Shown here: piece by piece, positions 6,683 through 14,121 of the stretch | Layout: each line of letters starts with the position of its first letter | How positions within the stretch are numbered: position 1 is the stretch's first letter | Translations under genes and position numbers: made by a program | The notes under the pieces: generated by a model | Database searches by the model: none | Told to the model about the DNA's origin: nothing | The model's input: the letters and a program-made list of their open reading frames with translations, nothing else | Assembly (NCBI RefSeq): GCF_002950945.1 | Contig: NZ_CP012673.1 | Coordinates: forward strand, 7,764,501-7,828,500 | Length of the DNA stretch: 64,000 nucleotides | Direction: 5' to 3' | From: Sorangium cellulosum | GTDB lineage: Bacteria > Myxococcota_A > Polyangia > Polyangiales > Polyangiaceae

Positions 6683-9460
6683 TCACCCGTGCTCCCGGGG
6701 GGACGCTCCCCGCTCGGCGTGCTCGGCGAGCACACGCTCGTCGGTCTCGCCCACCGAGCGAAGCCAGCGCGCGGCCGCCCGGTGCCCGGCCGCGCGGTCG
6801 CCGTCCGTGAGCATCCCGTAGGCGGCGTCGCGCACCAGCGCGTGACGGAACGTGAGCTCGTCGTGCCCCGGGTAACGCGAGCCGCCGCGCCGGACCACGA
6901 GCTCCTCGGTGAGCAGGCTCTTCAACCAGCGATCGAGCGACTCCGCCGAGGTGCCGCCACCGAGCAGCTGACGCACCCCCGCGGGCCAGAAGCTCCCGCC
7001 GAAGACGCTCGCCGCGCGCAGCGTGCGCCGCGCCTCGGCCGGGAGCGCCTCGATGCGCGTGTGCATCAGCGCCACCACCGTCGGCGGCAGATCCCCGCGG
7101 CCCTCGGCGCGCACGCGCACGAGCTCCTCCAGGAAGAACGGGTGGCCGTCGGCGTGCTCGACGAGCCGCGCCACCTCGGCCGCGTCGAGCTCCTCGCCGA
7201 GCGCGCTGCGGACGAGGCGCTCGGCCGCCCGCGGGCTGAGCGCGCCCAGCTTGATGTGCTGCACCCCGCGCTGCGCCCACAGCCCGGGGAACGTCTCCAT
7301 CGCCCCGTGGCGCGCGAAGCCGAGCACGAGCAGCGGGCGATCCGAGAGCACCTGGAGCGCCTCGTCGAGCACCGACACCGAGCCGTGATCGCTCCAGTGC
7401 ATGTCCTCGAACACCACCACGACCGGCCCCGCCTCGCACCGGGCGGCGAGCCAGTCGAGCGCCGCCCGGCGGACCTGCTCGGCCATCAGGAACGTGTCCT
7501 CCCGGGCAGCGTGGAGCTCCGGGCCCGGGTCGTCGTCGAACGGCGTGCCCGCGATCTCGCCGAGGAACCCGGCGACGCGCCGCGCGTCCGCCTCGGGCAC
7601 GGAGCGCGCCACGTGCTCGCGGATCTTGCGGCGCCGCGCCTCGATCGGCTCGCCCGGCGCGCAGCCGGCCGCCGCGAGCACGAGCTCGCCCACCATCCCG
7701 AACGGCGCCCCCGCCGCGACCGGATCGCCCCGCGCCACGTAGACCGACGCGCGCGCGTCCGCCGCGCGCACCGCGCGGACGAGCTCGCTGCGCAGGCGGG
7801 ACTTGCCGATGCCCGCCTCGCCGAGCACCAGCGCGGCGCGCGCCACCGGCTCCTCGGCGCTCTGCTCGAAGAGCCCGCGCAGCATCGCGATCTCGCGGTC
7901 GCGGCCCACGAACGCCGTGACCCGGCCGAGCAGCGTGCGATCCGGCTCGGCCGTGTCCCGCTCGCCCTTCAGCGCGAACGATCGCCCGCCGCCCTCCACC
8001 TCGAAGCGCGGCGCGATGAGCCCCGCCGTCACCTCGTCCACGCGCACGGCGCCCTGCGCCTCGCGCAGCCGGGCGACCGCGCGGTCGATCACGTCGCCCG
8101 CAGGCAGGCGCCCGCGCAGCTGCGCCCGGCCCGTGGCGAGCGCGACCGGGCGCGCGGGCAGCGCCGCCTTCAGGGCGAGCGCGCACTGCGCCGCGCGCGC
8201 GGCGAGGTCGAACGCGTACATCGTCCCCGCGCCGCTGCGGCCGGAGAGCGCCTCCTCGGTCTGCGAGGACAACACCACCATGCGTGTGCCCCCCGGGAGC
8301 CGCACGCGCTCGCCGCCGAACGCGCTCGCGAGGCCCGCCACCACCTCGTCGGCGGCGTCGCGGGCGCTCTCGGGCTCCTGCTCCACCGAGGCGCCCGCGC
8401 GGTCGCCGCCGCCGCTACCGCTGCCGCGGGCGCCGCCGTCGCCGCCGCCGCTCCCGTTGCCGCGGGCGCCGCCGTGGCTCCCGTTGCCGCGGGTGCCGCG
8501 GGCGCCGCGATCGTCCGGCGGGGGCCCGCCCGCCGCCGGCGCGGCCGCGCCCACGAGCACGACGCTGAGCAGCCGCCGCTCGTCGTCCGTCACCGAGGCC
8601 GGCCCGCCGCCGGGGCCCTCGCCGGGCGACCGCGCGAGCAGGGCGCGCGCCTCCGCGACCGCCGCCGACGCCGCGCGCCCGTCGGCGGGCCGCCCCGCCG
8701 GGTCCTTCGCCAGGAGGCGCGCGACGAGCTCGTCGACCGAGGGCGGCACCTCCGGGCGCCGGTCGGAGAGGCGCGGCGGCTCCTCCAGCAGGATGCGGCA
8801 CATCTCCGCGAGCGGATCGTCGGCGGCGAACGGGCGCTGGCCGGCGACGCACTCGAACAGCAGGACGCCCAGCGCGAAGACGTCGGCCCGGGCGTCGACG
8901 TCGGCGTCGCCGCGCGCCTGCTCGGGCGCCACGTAGCCCAGCGAGCCCACGAGCGAGCTGGCCTCGGTGACGAAGGTGGTCGACCGGCTCGGCGACGCCG
9001 CGCGCGCGATGCCGAAGTCGAGCAGCACCACGCCGTCGACCCGGCCGTCGCGGAGGAGCACGTTGCTCGGCTTGAGGTCGCGGTGCGCGATCCCGAGCGC
9101 GTGCACCGCGGCGAGCGCCTCGGCGATCTGGTGCGCCACGAGCAGCGCGTCGGCCACGGGGAGCGCCCCCTGCGCGAGGCGCGCGTCGAGCGTCACCCCC
9201 TCGAGCCACTCCATGGCGAGCCACAGGGCGCCGTCGTCGTTCGCGCCGTGCGCGATGTGCTGGACGATGAGCGGGTGCTGCATCGCCTCGAGCAGGCGCG
9301 ACTCGCGCCGGAACCGGGCCGCGAGCTCCGGGGGCGCGACCTTCAGCGCCACGGGGCGGCCGGTCAGCTGGTCGGTGGCCCGGTAGACCACCCCCATCCC
9401 GCCGGCGCCGGCCAGGCGGTGCACCTCGAACCGACCCGCGACCAGGGTCCCCTCGCGCAT
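6683..9460 (-). CDS. Serine/threonine kinase fused to a cyclase-like region and an AAA-type ATPase, apparently lacking the usual TPR tail
   Basis: A 925-residue multidomain protein from the ATG at 9460. Residues 9-275 form the kinase (glycine loop AGAGGMGVVY, K40, HRD 126-128, DFG 148-150). Residues 290-510 resemble the class III nucleotide-cyclase-like region found in this family (LLSVVLVGA), interrupted by a Gly/Arg/Asn-rich low-complexity insert at about 319-354. Residues 515-900 are an ATPase module of the PknK/AfsR-like type, with Walker A GEAGIGKS (547-554) and a Walker B-like VVVVFEDMHWSD. Relatives usually continue with several hundred residues of TPR repeats, but this one stops at AERGASPREHG. 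It diverges from the kinase at 9626 across a 165-bp gap that must hold both promoters. Confidence 0.87.
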   Translation of the reverse strand: MREGTLVAGRFEVHRLAGAGGMGVVYRATDQLTGRPVALKVAPPELAARFRRESRLLEAMQHPLIVQHIAHGANDDGALWLAMEWLEGVTLDARLAQGALPVADALLVAHQIAEALAAVHALGIAHRDLKPSNVLLRDGRVDGVVLLDFGIARAASPSRSTTFVTEASSLVGSLGYVAPEQARGDADVDARADVFALGVLLFECVAGQRPFAADDPLAEMCRILLEEPPRLSDRRPEVPPSVDELVARLLAKDPAGRPADGRAASAAVAEARALLARSPGEGPGGGPASVTDDERRLLSVVLVGAAAPAAGGPPPDDRGARGTRGNGSHGGARGNGSGGGDGGARGSGSGGGDRAGASVEQEPESARDAADEVVAGLASAFGGERVRLPGGTRMVVLSSQTEEALSGRSGAGTMYAFDLAARAAQCALALKAALPARPVALATGRAQLRGRLPAGDVIDRAVARLREAQGAVRVDEVTAGLIAPRFEVEGGGRSFALKGERDTAEPDRTLLGRVTAFVGRDREIAMLRGLFEQSAEEPVARAALVLGEAGIGKSRLRSELVRAVRAADARASVYVARGDPVAAGAPFGMVGELVLAAAGCAPGEPIEARRRKIREHVARSVPEADARRVAGFLGEIAGTPFDDDPGPELHAAREDTFLMAEQVRRAALDWLAARCEAGPVVVVFEDMHWSDHGSVSVLDEALQVLSDRPLLVLGFARHGAMETFPGLWAQRGVQHIKLGALSPRAAERLVRSALGEELDAAEVARLVEHADGHPFFLEELVRVRAEGRGDLPPTVVALMHTRIEALPAEARRTLRAASVFGGSFWPAGVRQLLGGGTSAESLDRWLKSLLTEELVVRRGGSRYPGHDELTFRHALVRDAAYGMLTDGDRAAGHRAAARWLRSVGETDERVLAEHAERGASPREHG

Positions 9461-9625
9461 GGCGGGAGCTTATCCGAGAGGACCTGTCGCGTCCGCCGTC
9501 CGCGCGCCGGCAGGTGACGCACCGGGGCGTTTGTTGTACGCTGTGCGCGCAGACGCCCGGAGGAAACCTCTGCCCGCGGCACACCGCTCCTCGGGCCTGT
9601 GGCTCGGCTGAGGAGACGGAGCTCG

Positions 9626-11110
9626 ATGATTGCCGGACATCAGGTGACGAGCACCCTGAGGCTGTCGCGCCAGCTCGGCAAGGGCGCGATGGGGAGCGTG
9701 TGGGTGGCCGATCACCTCGCGCTCGGCACGCAGGTGGCGGTGAAGTTCATGTCGCCCGCCTACGCCGAGCAGGGCGGCTTCGTCGAGCGCTTCCGGCGGG
9801 AGGCGATGGCGGCCGCGCAGATCAAGAGCCCGCACGTCGCGCAGGTCTTCGATCACGGCGTCACGGCGGACGGCGCGCCGTACATCGTGATGGAGCTGCT
9901 CGAGGGCGAGGACCTGAAGCGGCGCATCGAGCGGCTCCGCGTGCTCGCGCCCACGGAGGTCGCGCTGATCGTGGGGCAGACGGCGAAGGCGCTCGGGCGG
10001 GCCCACCAGCTCGGGATCATCCACCGCGACATCAAGCCCGACAACATCTTCCTGCTCGACGTCGACGGCGAGCCGTTCGTGAAGGTGGTCGACTTCGGGG
10101 TGGCCAAGCGGGTCCAGGGCGGGGCCGCGGGGGAGCTCGGCATGACGTCGACCGGGAGCGTGCTGGGGACGCCGCTCTACATGAGCCCCGAGCAGCTGCT
10201 CAGCGCGAAGCACGTCGACTACCGGGCGGACCTCTGGGGGCTCGCGGTCGTCGCGTACCACGCGCTCACGGGCCAGGTGCCGTTCAGGGGCGAGACGCTC
10301 GGCGCGCTGTCGGTCGTGCTCCACACCGGGATCTTCACGCCCCCGAGCGCGCTGCGGCCGGAGCTCGGCCCCGCGATCGACGCCTGGATGAAGAAGGCGC
10401 TGCAGCTCGACCCGGCCGCGCGCTTCTCGTCGGCGCGGCAGATGGCGGACGCGCTGGCGAGCGCGGTGCTCGGGGTGTCGCACGGGTCGTTCACGACCGA
10501 GGGCTCGTCCTCCGGGGATCCGACCCGGAGCCGCCCGAGCGCGACCCCGGCCCCGGCGCAGCCGGTGAGCTTCGGCCCGCCGCCGCCGGCGTCCACCCCG
10601 CCGGGCGCGCGGCTCTCGACCACCGGCACGCCGGGGAGAACACTCGCCGGCATGTCGACGTCGGGGCAAGGGTCGTCCCGGCGGTGGGCGCCGGCGCTCG
10701 TGGCCGTGGCGCTCGCCGTGGGGGCGGCCCTGTCGGTGGTTGTGTTCCTGGTCACGAGAGGCACGCCGGTCGCCCCCGTGACCCCCACCTCGGAGGAGCA
10801 GCCCCTCCGACAGACCACACCCGCCGCGCCACCGGAGGGCGCCATGGGCGTCACGCCGAGCGGCGCCGTGGCGCCGGCGCCGGCCAGCGCCACGGCAGCG
10901 GTGCCCGCCAGCGCCCCGGTGCCGGCAGACCCGGCGCCGGCGGCTCCGGGGCCCCAGGCGGGCGCGCCGGCGGGCAAGCCCGGCACGATCGCCGCGCCGC
11001 CGCGCAGCGCCGCGGAGACCCGCGGCAGCGCCGCGCCGAGAGCGTCTGCGACGGGCCGCACCACGGCCCCCAGGCCGCCCCCGCCCGTCGAGGACACCAT
11101 CGGCTTCTGA
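9626..11110 (+). CDS. Hanks-type serine/threonine protein kinase, transmembrane, with Pro/Ala-rich extracytoplasmic tail
   Basis: A 494-residue kinase. The ATG at 9626 (MIAGHQVTS) is chosen because a ggag lies shortly upstream and the kinase domain starts almost at once. Landmarks: LGKGAMGSVW, K40 in VAVKFM, HRDIKPDN (HRD 133-135), DFG 156-158 and GTPLYMSPEQ. After the domain come a Pro/Ser-rich linker, one hydrophobic helix (WAPALVAVALAVGAAL, around 352-377) and an Ala/Pro-rich tail of about 110 residues with no recognisable fold, which may lie outside the membrane. The input signal and substrates are unknown. A terminator-like hairpin overlaps the stop codon. Confidence 0.9.
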   Translation: MIAGHQVTSTLRLSRQLGKGAMGSVWVADHLALGTQVAVKFMSPAYAEQGGFVERFRREAMAAAQIKSPHVAQVFDHGVTADGAPYIVMELLEGEDLKRRIERLRVLAPTEVALIVGQTAKALGRAHQLGIIHRDIKPDNIFLLDVDGEPFVKVVDFGVAKRVQGGAAGELGMTSTGSVLGTPLYMSPEQLLSAKHVDYRADLWGLAVVAYHALTGQVPFRGETLGALSVVLHTGIFTPPSALRPELGPAIDAWMKKALQLDPAARFSSARQMADALASAVLGVSHGSFTTEGSSSGDPTRSRPSATPAPAQPVSFGPPPPASTPPGARLSTTGTPGRTLAGMSTSGQGSSRRWAPALVAVALAVGAALSVVVFLVTRGTPVAPVTPTSEEQPLRQTTPAAPPEGAMGVTPSGAVAPAPASATAAVPASAPVPADPAPAAPGPQAGAPAGKPGTIAAPPRSAAETRGSAAPRASATGRTTAPRPPPPVEDTIGF

Positions 11111-11133
11111 CGGCCGTCTCGTGTGACGGCCGT
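11110..11133 (+). terminator. Probable intrinsic terminator after the kinase gene
   Basis: Two copies of the self-complementary acggccgt (11110-11117 and 11126-11133), extended by one C-G pair, make a 9-bp stem with a 6-nt loop, followed by a short T run. It begins at the last base of the stop codon. Confidence 0.6.
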
Positions 11134-11379
11134 TTCGCGCCGATCACCCCTGTCCGTACTCCACCCCACGCGCGAAGCGCCGGACCGCCATTGTGATGCC
11201 CCGAAGCGGGGATCGACCGCGGTGCTCCGGCAAAGCCTGGAAATTCCGGCCGGTAGGCGCGAAAGTTTGCGCCACGAGACCGAGGCAACACGAGCGCAGG
11301 TGCGACATACCGCCTCGCTTCGTTTCAGGGGCTCAGAAAAAATCGACGAAATCGCGGCTGTTCATGAGAATTTTCATTC

Positions 11380-11395
11380 TGGCATGAGTCATGCG
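11380..11395 (+). promoter_or_regulatory. Sigma-54-like (-24/-12) promoter for the stress-domain gene
   Basis: TGGCAT-gagtc-ATGCG places GG and GC exactly 10 nt apart, as in the sigma-54 consensus (TGGCAC-N5-TTGCA), with two mismatches. It sits about 57 bp before the ATG at 11452. The A/T-rich sequence just upstream (11340-11379) contains an imperfect palindrome (atgagaattttcat) that could be an activator site. The rest of the 341-bp gap (11111-11451) holds only the terminator above and no gene. Confidence 0.45.
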
Positions 11396-11451
11396 GGATT
11401 CGTCGCGGGGGCCCGGAGCGGGGATCGCTCGACGTGAAGGAGGTCTCTCCA

Positions 11452-11937
11452 ATGGCGAAGCTCGTAAATGGCCTGGTGCAGACGCGCGATGAGGCGGAAG
11501 CTGCGGCGGAACGCATCATCGACTGCGGCTACACGCGACAGGACATCAGCATGCTGATGACCGACGCGACGCGCCACAGATGCTTTGCGATCCCGGACGG
11601 AAGCACGCCGACGCACACGTTCGGCGCTGCGATCGCGATGAGCGTCGTGGTGCCCGGACTCGGGTTCGTGGTGGCCGGCCCCCTGGCGGCCGCGGTCGCC
11701 ACCGCGGTCGGCAGCGGGATGACCGGCGGGCTGCGCGAGATCCTCCTCAGCCAGGGCGTCCCCAAGCACTGGGCGGAGCGCTACGAGTCGGGTGTCCGGC
11801 GGGGCGGCATTCTCGTGAGTGTGTTCGCTCGAAACGACCGGGATGCCGAGCTGCTCAATCTGGCCCTTGACGATCTCGAGAGGAGCTCGATCCGCCCGGT
11901 CAGCTCCGTGCGTCAGGTTCAGACCATGTATATTTAA
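11452..11937 (+). CDS. General-stress-protein-like (YflT/GSP17M-type) domain protein
   Basis: A 161-residue protein. The ATG at 11452 is fixed by a near-perfect Shine-Dalgarno sequence, aaggaggt at 11437-11444; an in-frame GTG at 11434 overlaps that site and is unlikely. The N-terminus (LVNGLVQTRDEAEAAAERI, then GYTRQDISMLMTD) is the pattern of the heat/stress-induced YflT domain. A central Gly/Ala-rich hydrophobic stretch (AAIAMSVVVPGLGFVVAGPL) follows, then a segment resembling the second half of the fold (GVRRGGILVSVFA). Proteins of this type often appear under oxidative, heat or osmotic stress; biochemical activity is unknown. A sigma-54-like promoter and a strong downstream hairpin suggest a single-gene transcript. 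Confidence 0.75.
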   Translation: MAKLVNGLVQTRDEAEAAAERIIDCGYTRQDISMLMTDATRHRCFAIPDGSTPTHTFGAAIAMSVVVPGLGFVVAGPLAAAVATAVGSGMTGGLREILLSQGVPKHWAERYESGVRRGGILVSVFARNDRDAELLNLALDDLERSSIRPVSSVRQVQTMYI

Positions 11938-12024
11938 TGGATCCTGACGTAGCAAAGCGCCCCACGTGCGGAGAGGGTGCTCTACTTTGCCTCGTCAGGC
12001 CCATGTATGGCCCGTGTACGGGAG

Positions 12025-12071
12025 GACGGGAAGACAGGAAGTCATGACTCGATGCTTCCTGTCTTCCCGTC
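12025..12071. terminator. Strong hairpin between converging genes
   Basis: A perfect 17-bp stem (12025-12041 paired with 12055-12071) with a 13-nt loop lies between the stress-protein gene and the opposite-strand gene ending at 12234. There is no clear U tract, but a symmetric hairpin between convergent genes fits a bidirectional terminator. Confidence 0.65.
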
Positions 12072-12233
12072 TTCCTGTTCAGCCGAGCACTGCCCCCTCG
12101 ATCGGGACAGCCTGGAGGTCGGAGCTCTCGCGCCGCGCTGGGCTCGCGCGCGACGCTCGACCTCGACCGAGGCGCTGTGCGCGATCGCCGGCGACAGCGC
12201 GCGGCGCGTGCGGCATGTACGGCGCGTGCGGGC

Positions 12234-13391
12234 TCATCCGCCCAGCGATCGGAGCCGCGCGCGCAGCATCAGCGCGCCGATGAAATCCTCCTCGGCGTCG
12301 CTCCTTCGGGACCAGCCGAGCGACAGGTAGCGCAGGAGCTCGCCGAACGTCGGGCCGGCCGGCGCCGCGCTCGCGCCGTCGCGCACGATCCAGAGCTGCT
12401 CGCCGTCCGCGCCCAGCGCGATCGTGGTCCGTTGCGCCGGGGCGCCGCCGAGCGCGGAGCCCGAGAGCCTGGCGATCGGATAGAGCTTGCGGCCTGCCGC
12501 GGCCTCCCAGCCGGGCTCGCGCGAGAAGGCGCGGAGCTCGTCGTCGCGGAGGAAGCGCAGGGTGCCCTCGACGGCGCCGATCGCGAGCTCGCGGTAGAGG
12601 TCTTGAGGGTCCGCCGGATCGGCCCAGTCGTAGGCGCGCGCGAACGCCTCGTAGGTGGCGGGCGGGGCGACGCCGGCGGCGGGCGGCGGGGCCGCGGGCG
12701 CGCCGCGGCCGTCCTCGCGCCGGAGCACCCGGTTGAGCCGCCGCACCTCGGCCTCGATCGACGCCGGGCCCGGCTCGACGAGGCGCACGTCGATGCGGCG
12801 CTCCGGCGCGAAGAGGCCGGCGATGAGCGCGCCCAGCACCGGCGCGCCCAGCTCGGCCGCGAGGAACGTCGAGCCCCGGTGCGGCCGGATCGCGCGGTCC
12901 GTCGCGTCGCGCTCCTCCTGCTCGGTCGCGCCCTCCGGGAGCTCGACGTCGATCTCGAGGAGATCGCTGCGGTCGGGCGTCTGCACGCCGGCCTCGAGGC
13001 CCTCCTCCCCTTCCCTGACGAAGTGCCGGAGGTACCCGCTCGCCTCGACGCGCCAGCCGTCGTCGTGCACGACCTCCTCCGAGAACACGAGCGCGAAGAC
13101 CTTCGCGTCCGGGTGGCCGAGCTCCGCGGCCGCGTCGAGCACGGCGACGGGCGGCGAGAGCTCGTCCTCGAAGAGCTCGGCGAGGTGGTCGAGCTCGTCG
13201 CCGGCGGCGCCGGCGGGCTCGCCGCTCGCGTAGAACGCCGCGGAGAAGCCGGGCACACCCGGCAGCGGCGCGACGAACAGGCGCGGCGCGGCGACGGCCC
13301 AGCCGCCGAGCGCCACGGCGAACCCCTGCGCGAGCGCGCGGTCCGGGATCTGGGCGGGTCGGTAGATCAACGCAGCAAACGTGGTGGCCAT
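12234..13391 (-). CDS. Hypothetical protein
   Basis: A 385-residue acidic, probably cytoplasmic protein from the ATG at 13391 (MATTFAALIYRPAQ). There is no signal peptide and no clear membrane helix. I do not recognise a domain. An N-terminal half of about 230 residues is rich in acidic and hydrophobic strand-like segments (VFALVFSEEVV, LLEIDVELPEG). An Ala/Pro linker (AAPAAPPPAAGVAPP) follows near residue 235, and the C-terminal half contains YEAFARAYDWAD and LWIVRDG, vaguely like SMI1/KNR4-type immunity or binding folds; that comparison is weak. Third-position GC agrees with its neighbours, and the frame is clearly coding. It is divergent from the peroxiredoxin gene with a 115-bp gap. Confidence 0.6.
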   Translation of the reverse strand: MATTFAALIYRPAQIPDRALAQGFAVALGGWAVAAPRLFVAPLPGVPGFSAAFYASGEPAGAAGDELDHLAELFEDELSPPVAVLDAAAELGHPDAKVFALVFSEEVVHDDGWRVEASGYLRHFVREGEEGLEAGVQTPDRSDLLEIDVELPEGATEQEERDATDRAIRPHRGSTFLAAELGAPVLGALIAGLFAPERRIDVRLVEPGPASIEAEVRRLNRVLRREDGRGAPAAPPPAAGVAPPATYEAFARAYDWADPADPQDLYRELAIGAVEGTLRFLRDDELRAFSREPGWEAAAGRKLYPIARLSGSALGGAPAQRTTIALGADGEQLWIVRDGASAAPAGPTFGELLRYLSLGWSRRSDAEEDFIGALMLRARLRSLGG

Positions 13392-13506
13392 GGGCGCCCA
13401 GGGTAGCCGATCGCCGGCGCCCGGCCTGGCCTACCCCCGCGGCGCGTCGCTGCCCGCCCGCTCCCCGCCTTGGACGCCGCGCGGCGCATCGGGTAGGAGA
13501 GACGCC

Positions 13507-13989
13507 ATGTTCGGCCAATCCACCTTGTCCGTCGGCGAGACCGCCCCCGACTTCGCCTTGCAATCGCAGAAGCGGGAGGTCGTGAAGCTCTCGGACTTCC
13601 GCGGCAAGAAGACGGTTGTCCTGTTCTTCTATCCCAAGGACGACACGCCGGGATGCACCGCGGAGTCGTGCTCGTTCCGCGATCACCACGACACGTTCGC
13701 GGAGGCCGGCGCCGAGGTCCTCGGCGTGAGCGCCGACTCGACCACGTCCCACGAGCAGTTCGCGCAGAAGCACCGCCTGCCCATGACGCTGCTCAGCGAC
13801 CCCGGCGGGGAGACCGCCGCGCGTTACGGCGTGAAGTCGCTCTTCGGCCTGCTCCCGGGCCGCGTGACGTTCGTCATCGATCGCGACGGGGTGGTTCGAC
13901 ATGTCTTCTCTTCCCAGCTCCGCGCGACGCGGCATGTCGACGAGGCGCTCGCCGTGGTGAAGCGGCTCGAGGCCCCGGGCCGCGGCTGA
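13507..13989 (+). CDS. bcp: Thioredoxin-dependent peroxiredoxin, Bcp/PrxQ type
   Basis: A 160-residue cytosolic peroxidase that reduces hydrogen peroxide and organic hydroperoxides using thioredoxin. The signature TPGCTAESCSF carries the peroxidatic Cys (C50) and the resolving Cys five residues later (C55), the arrangement of the E. coli Bcp branch of atypical 2-Cys peroxiredoxins. The surrounding PKDDTPGCT and the later FVIDRDGVVRHV strand also fit. The start at 13507 (MFGQSTLSVGE) follows a taggaga site; the longer open frame upstream is not peroxiredoxin-like. The length is normal. It diverges from a hypothetical gene and is followed by a DUF4139 gene on the same strand. Confidence 0.93.
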   Translation: MFGQSTLSVGETAPDFALQSQKREVVKLSDFRGKKTVVLFFYPKDDTPGCTAESCSFRDHHDTFAEAGAEVLGVSADSTTSHEQFAQKHRLPMTLLSDPGGETAARYGVKSLFGLLPGRVTFVIDRDGVVRHVFSSQLRATRHVDEALAVVKRLEAPGRG

Positions 13990-14121
13990 CGGCGGCGCCG
14001 CGGACACGCCCGCGATCGCGCCCGGCGCGCGTCGTTGACGCCCCCCGGGCGGGCGTTATGGACCCTCCCAGGCGGGGGCGCTGCGTCGGCGGGGCGCGCC
14101 TTCGCCGAGGGGGAGGCGGCG

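Noticed and set aside
6689..9517. A 942-codon open frame antisense to the large kinase gene
   Set aside because: It is a GC-driven shadow: Arg/Ala/His-rich with no domain, while the opposite strand has complete kinase and ATPase motifs.
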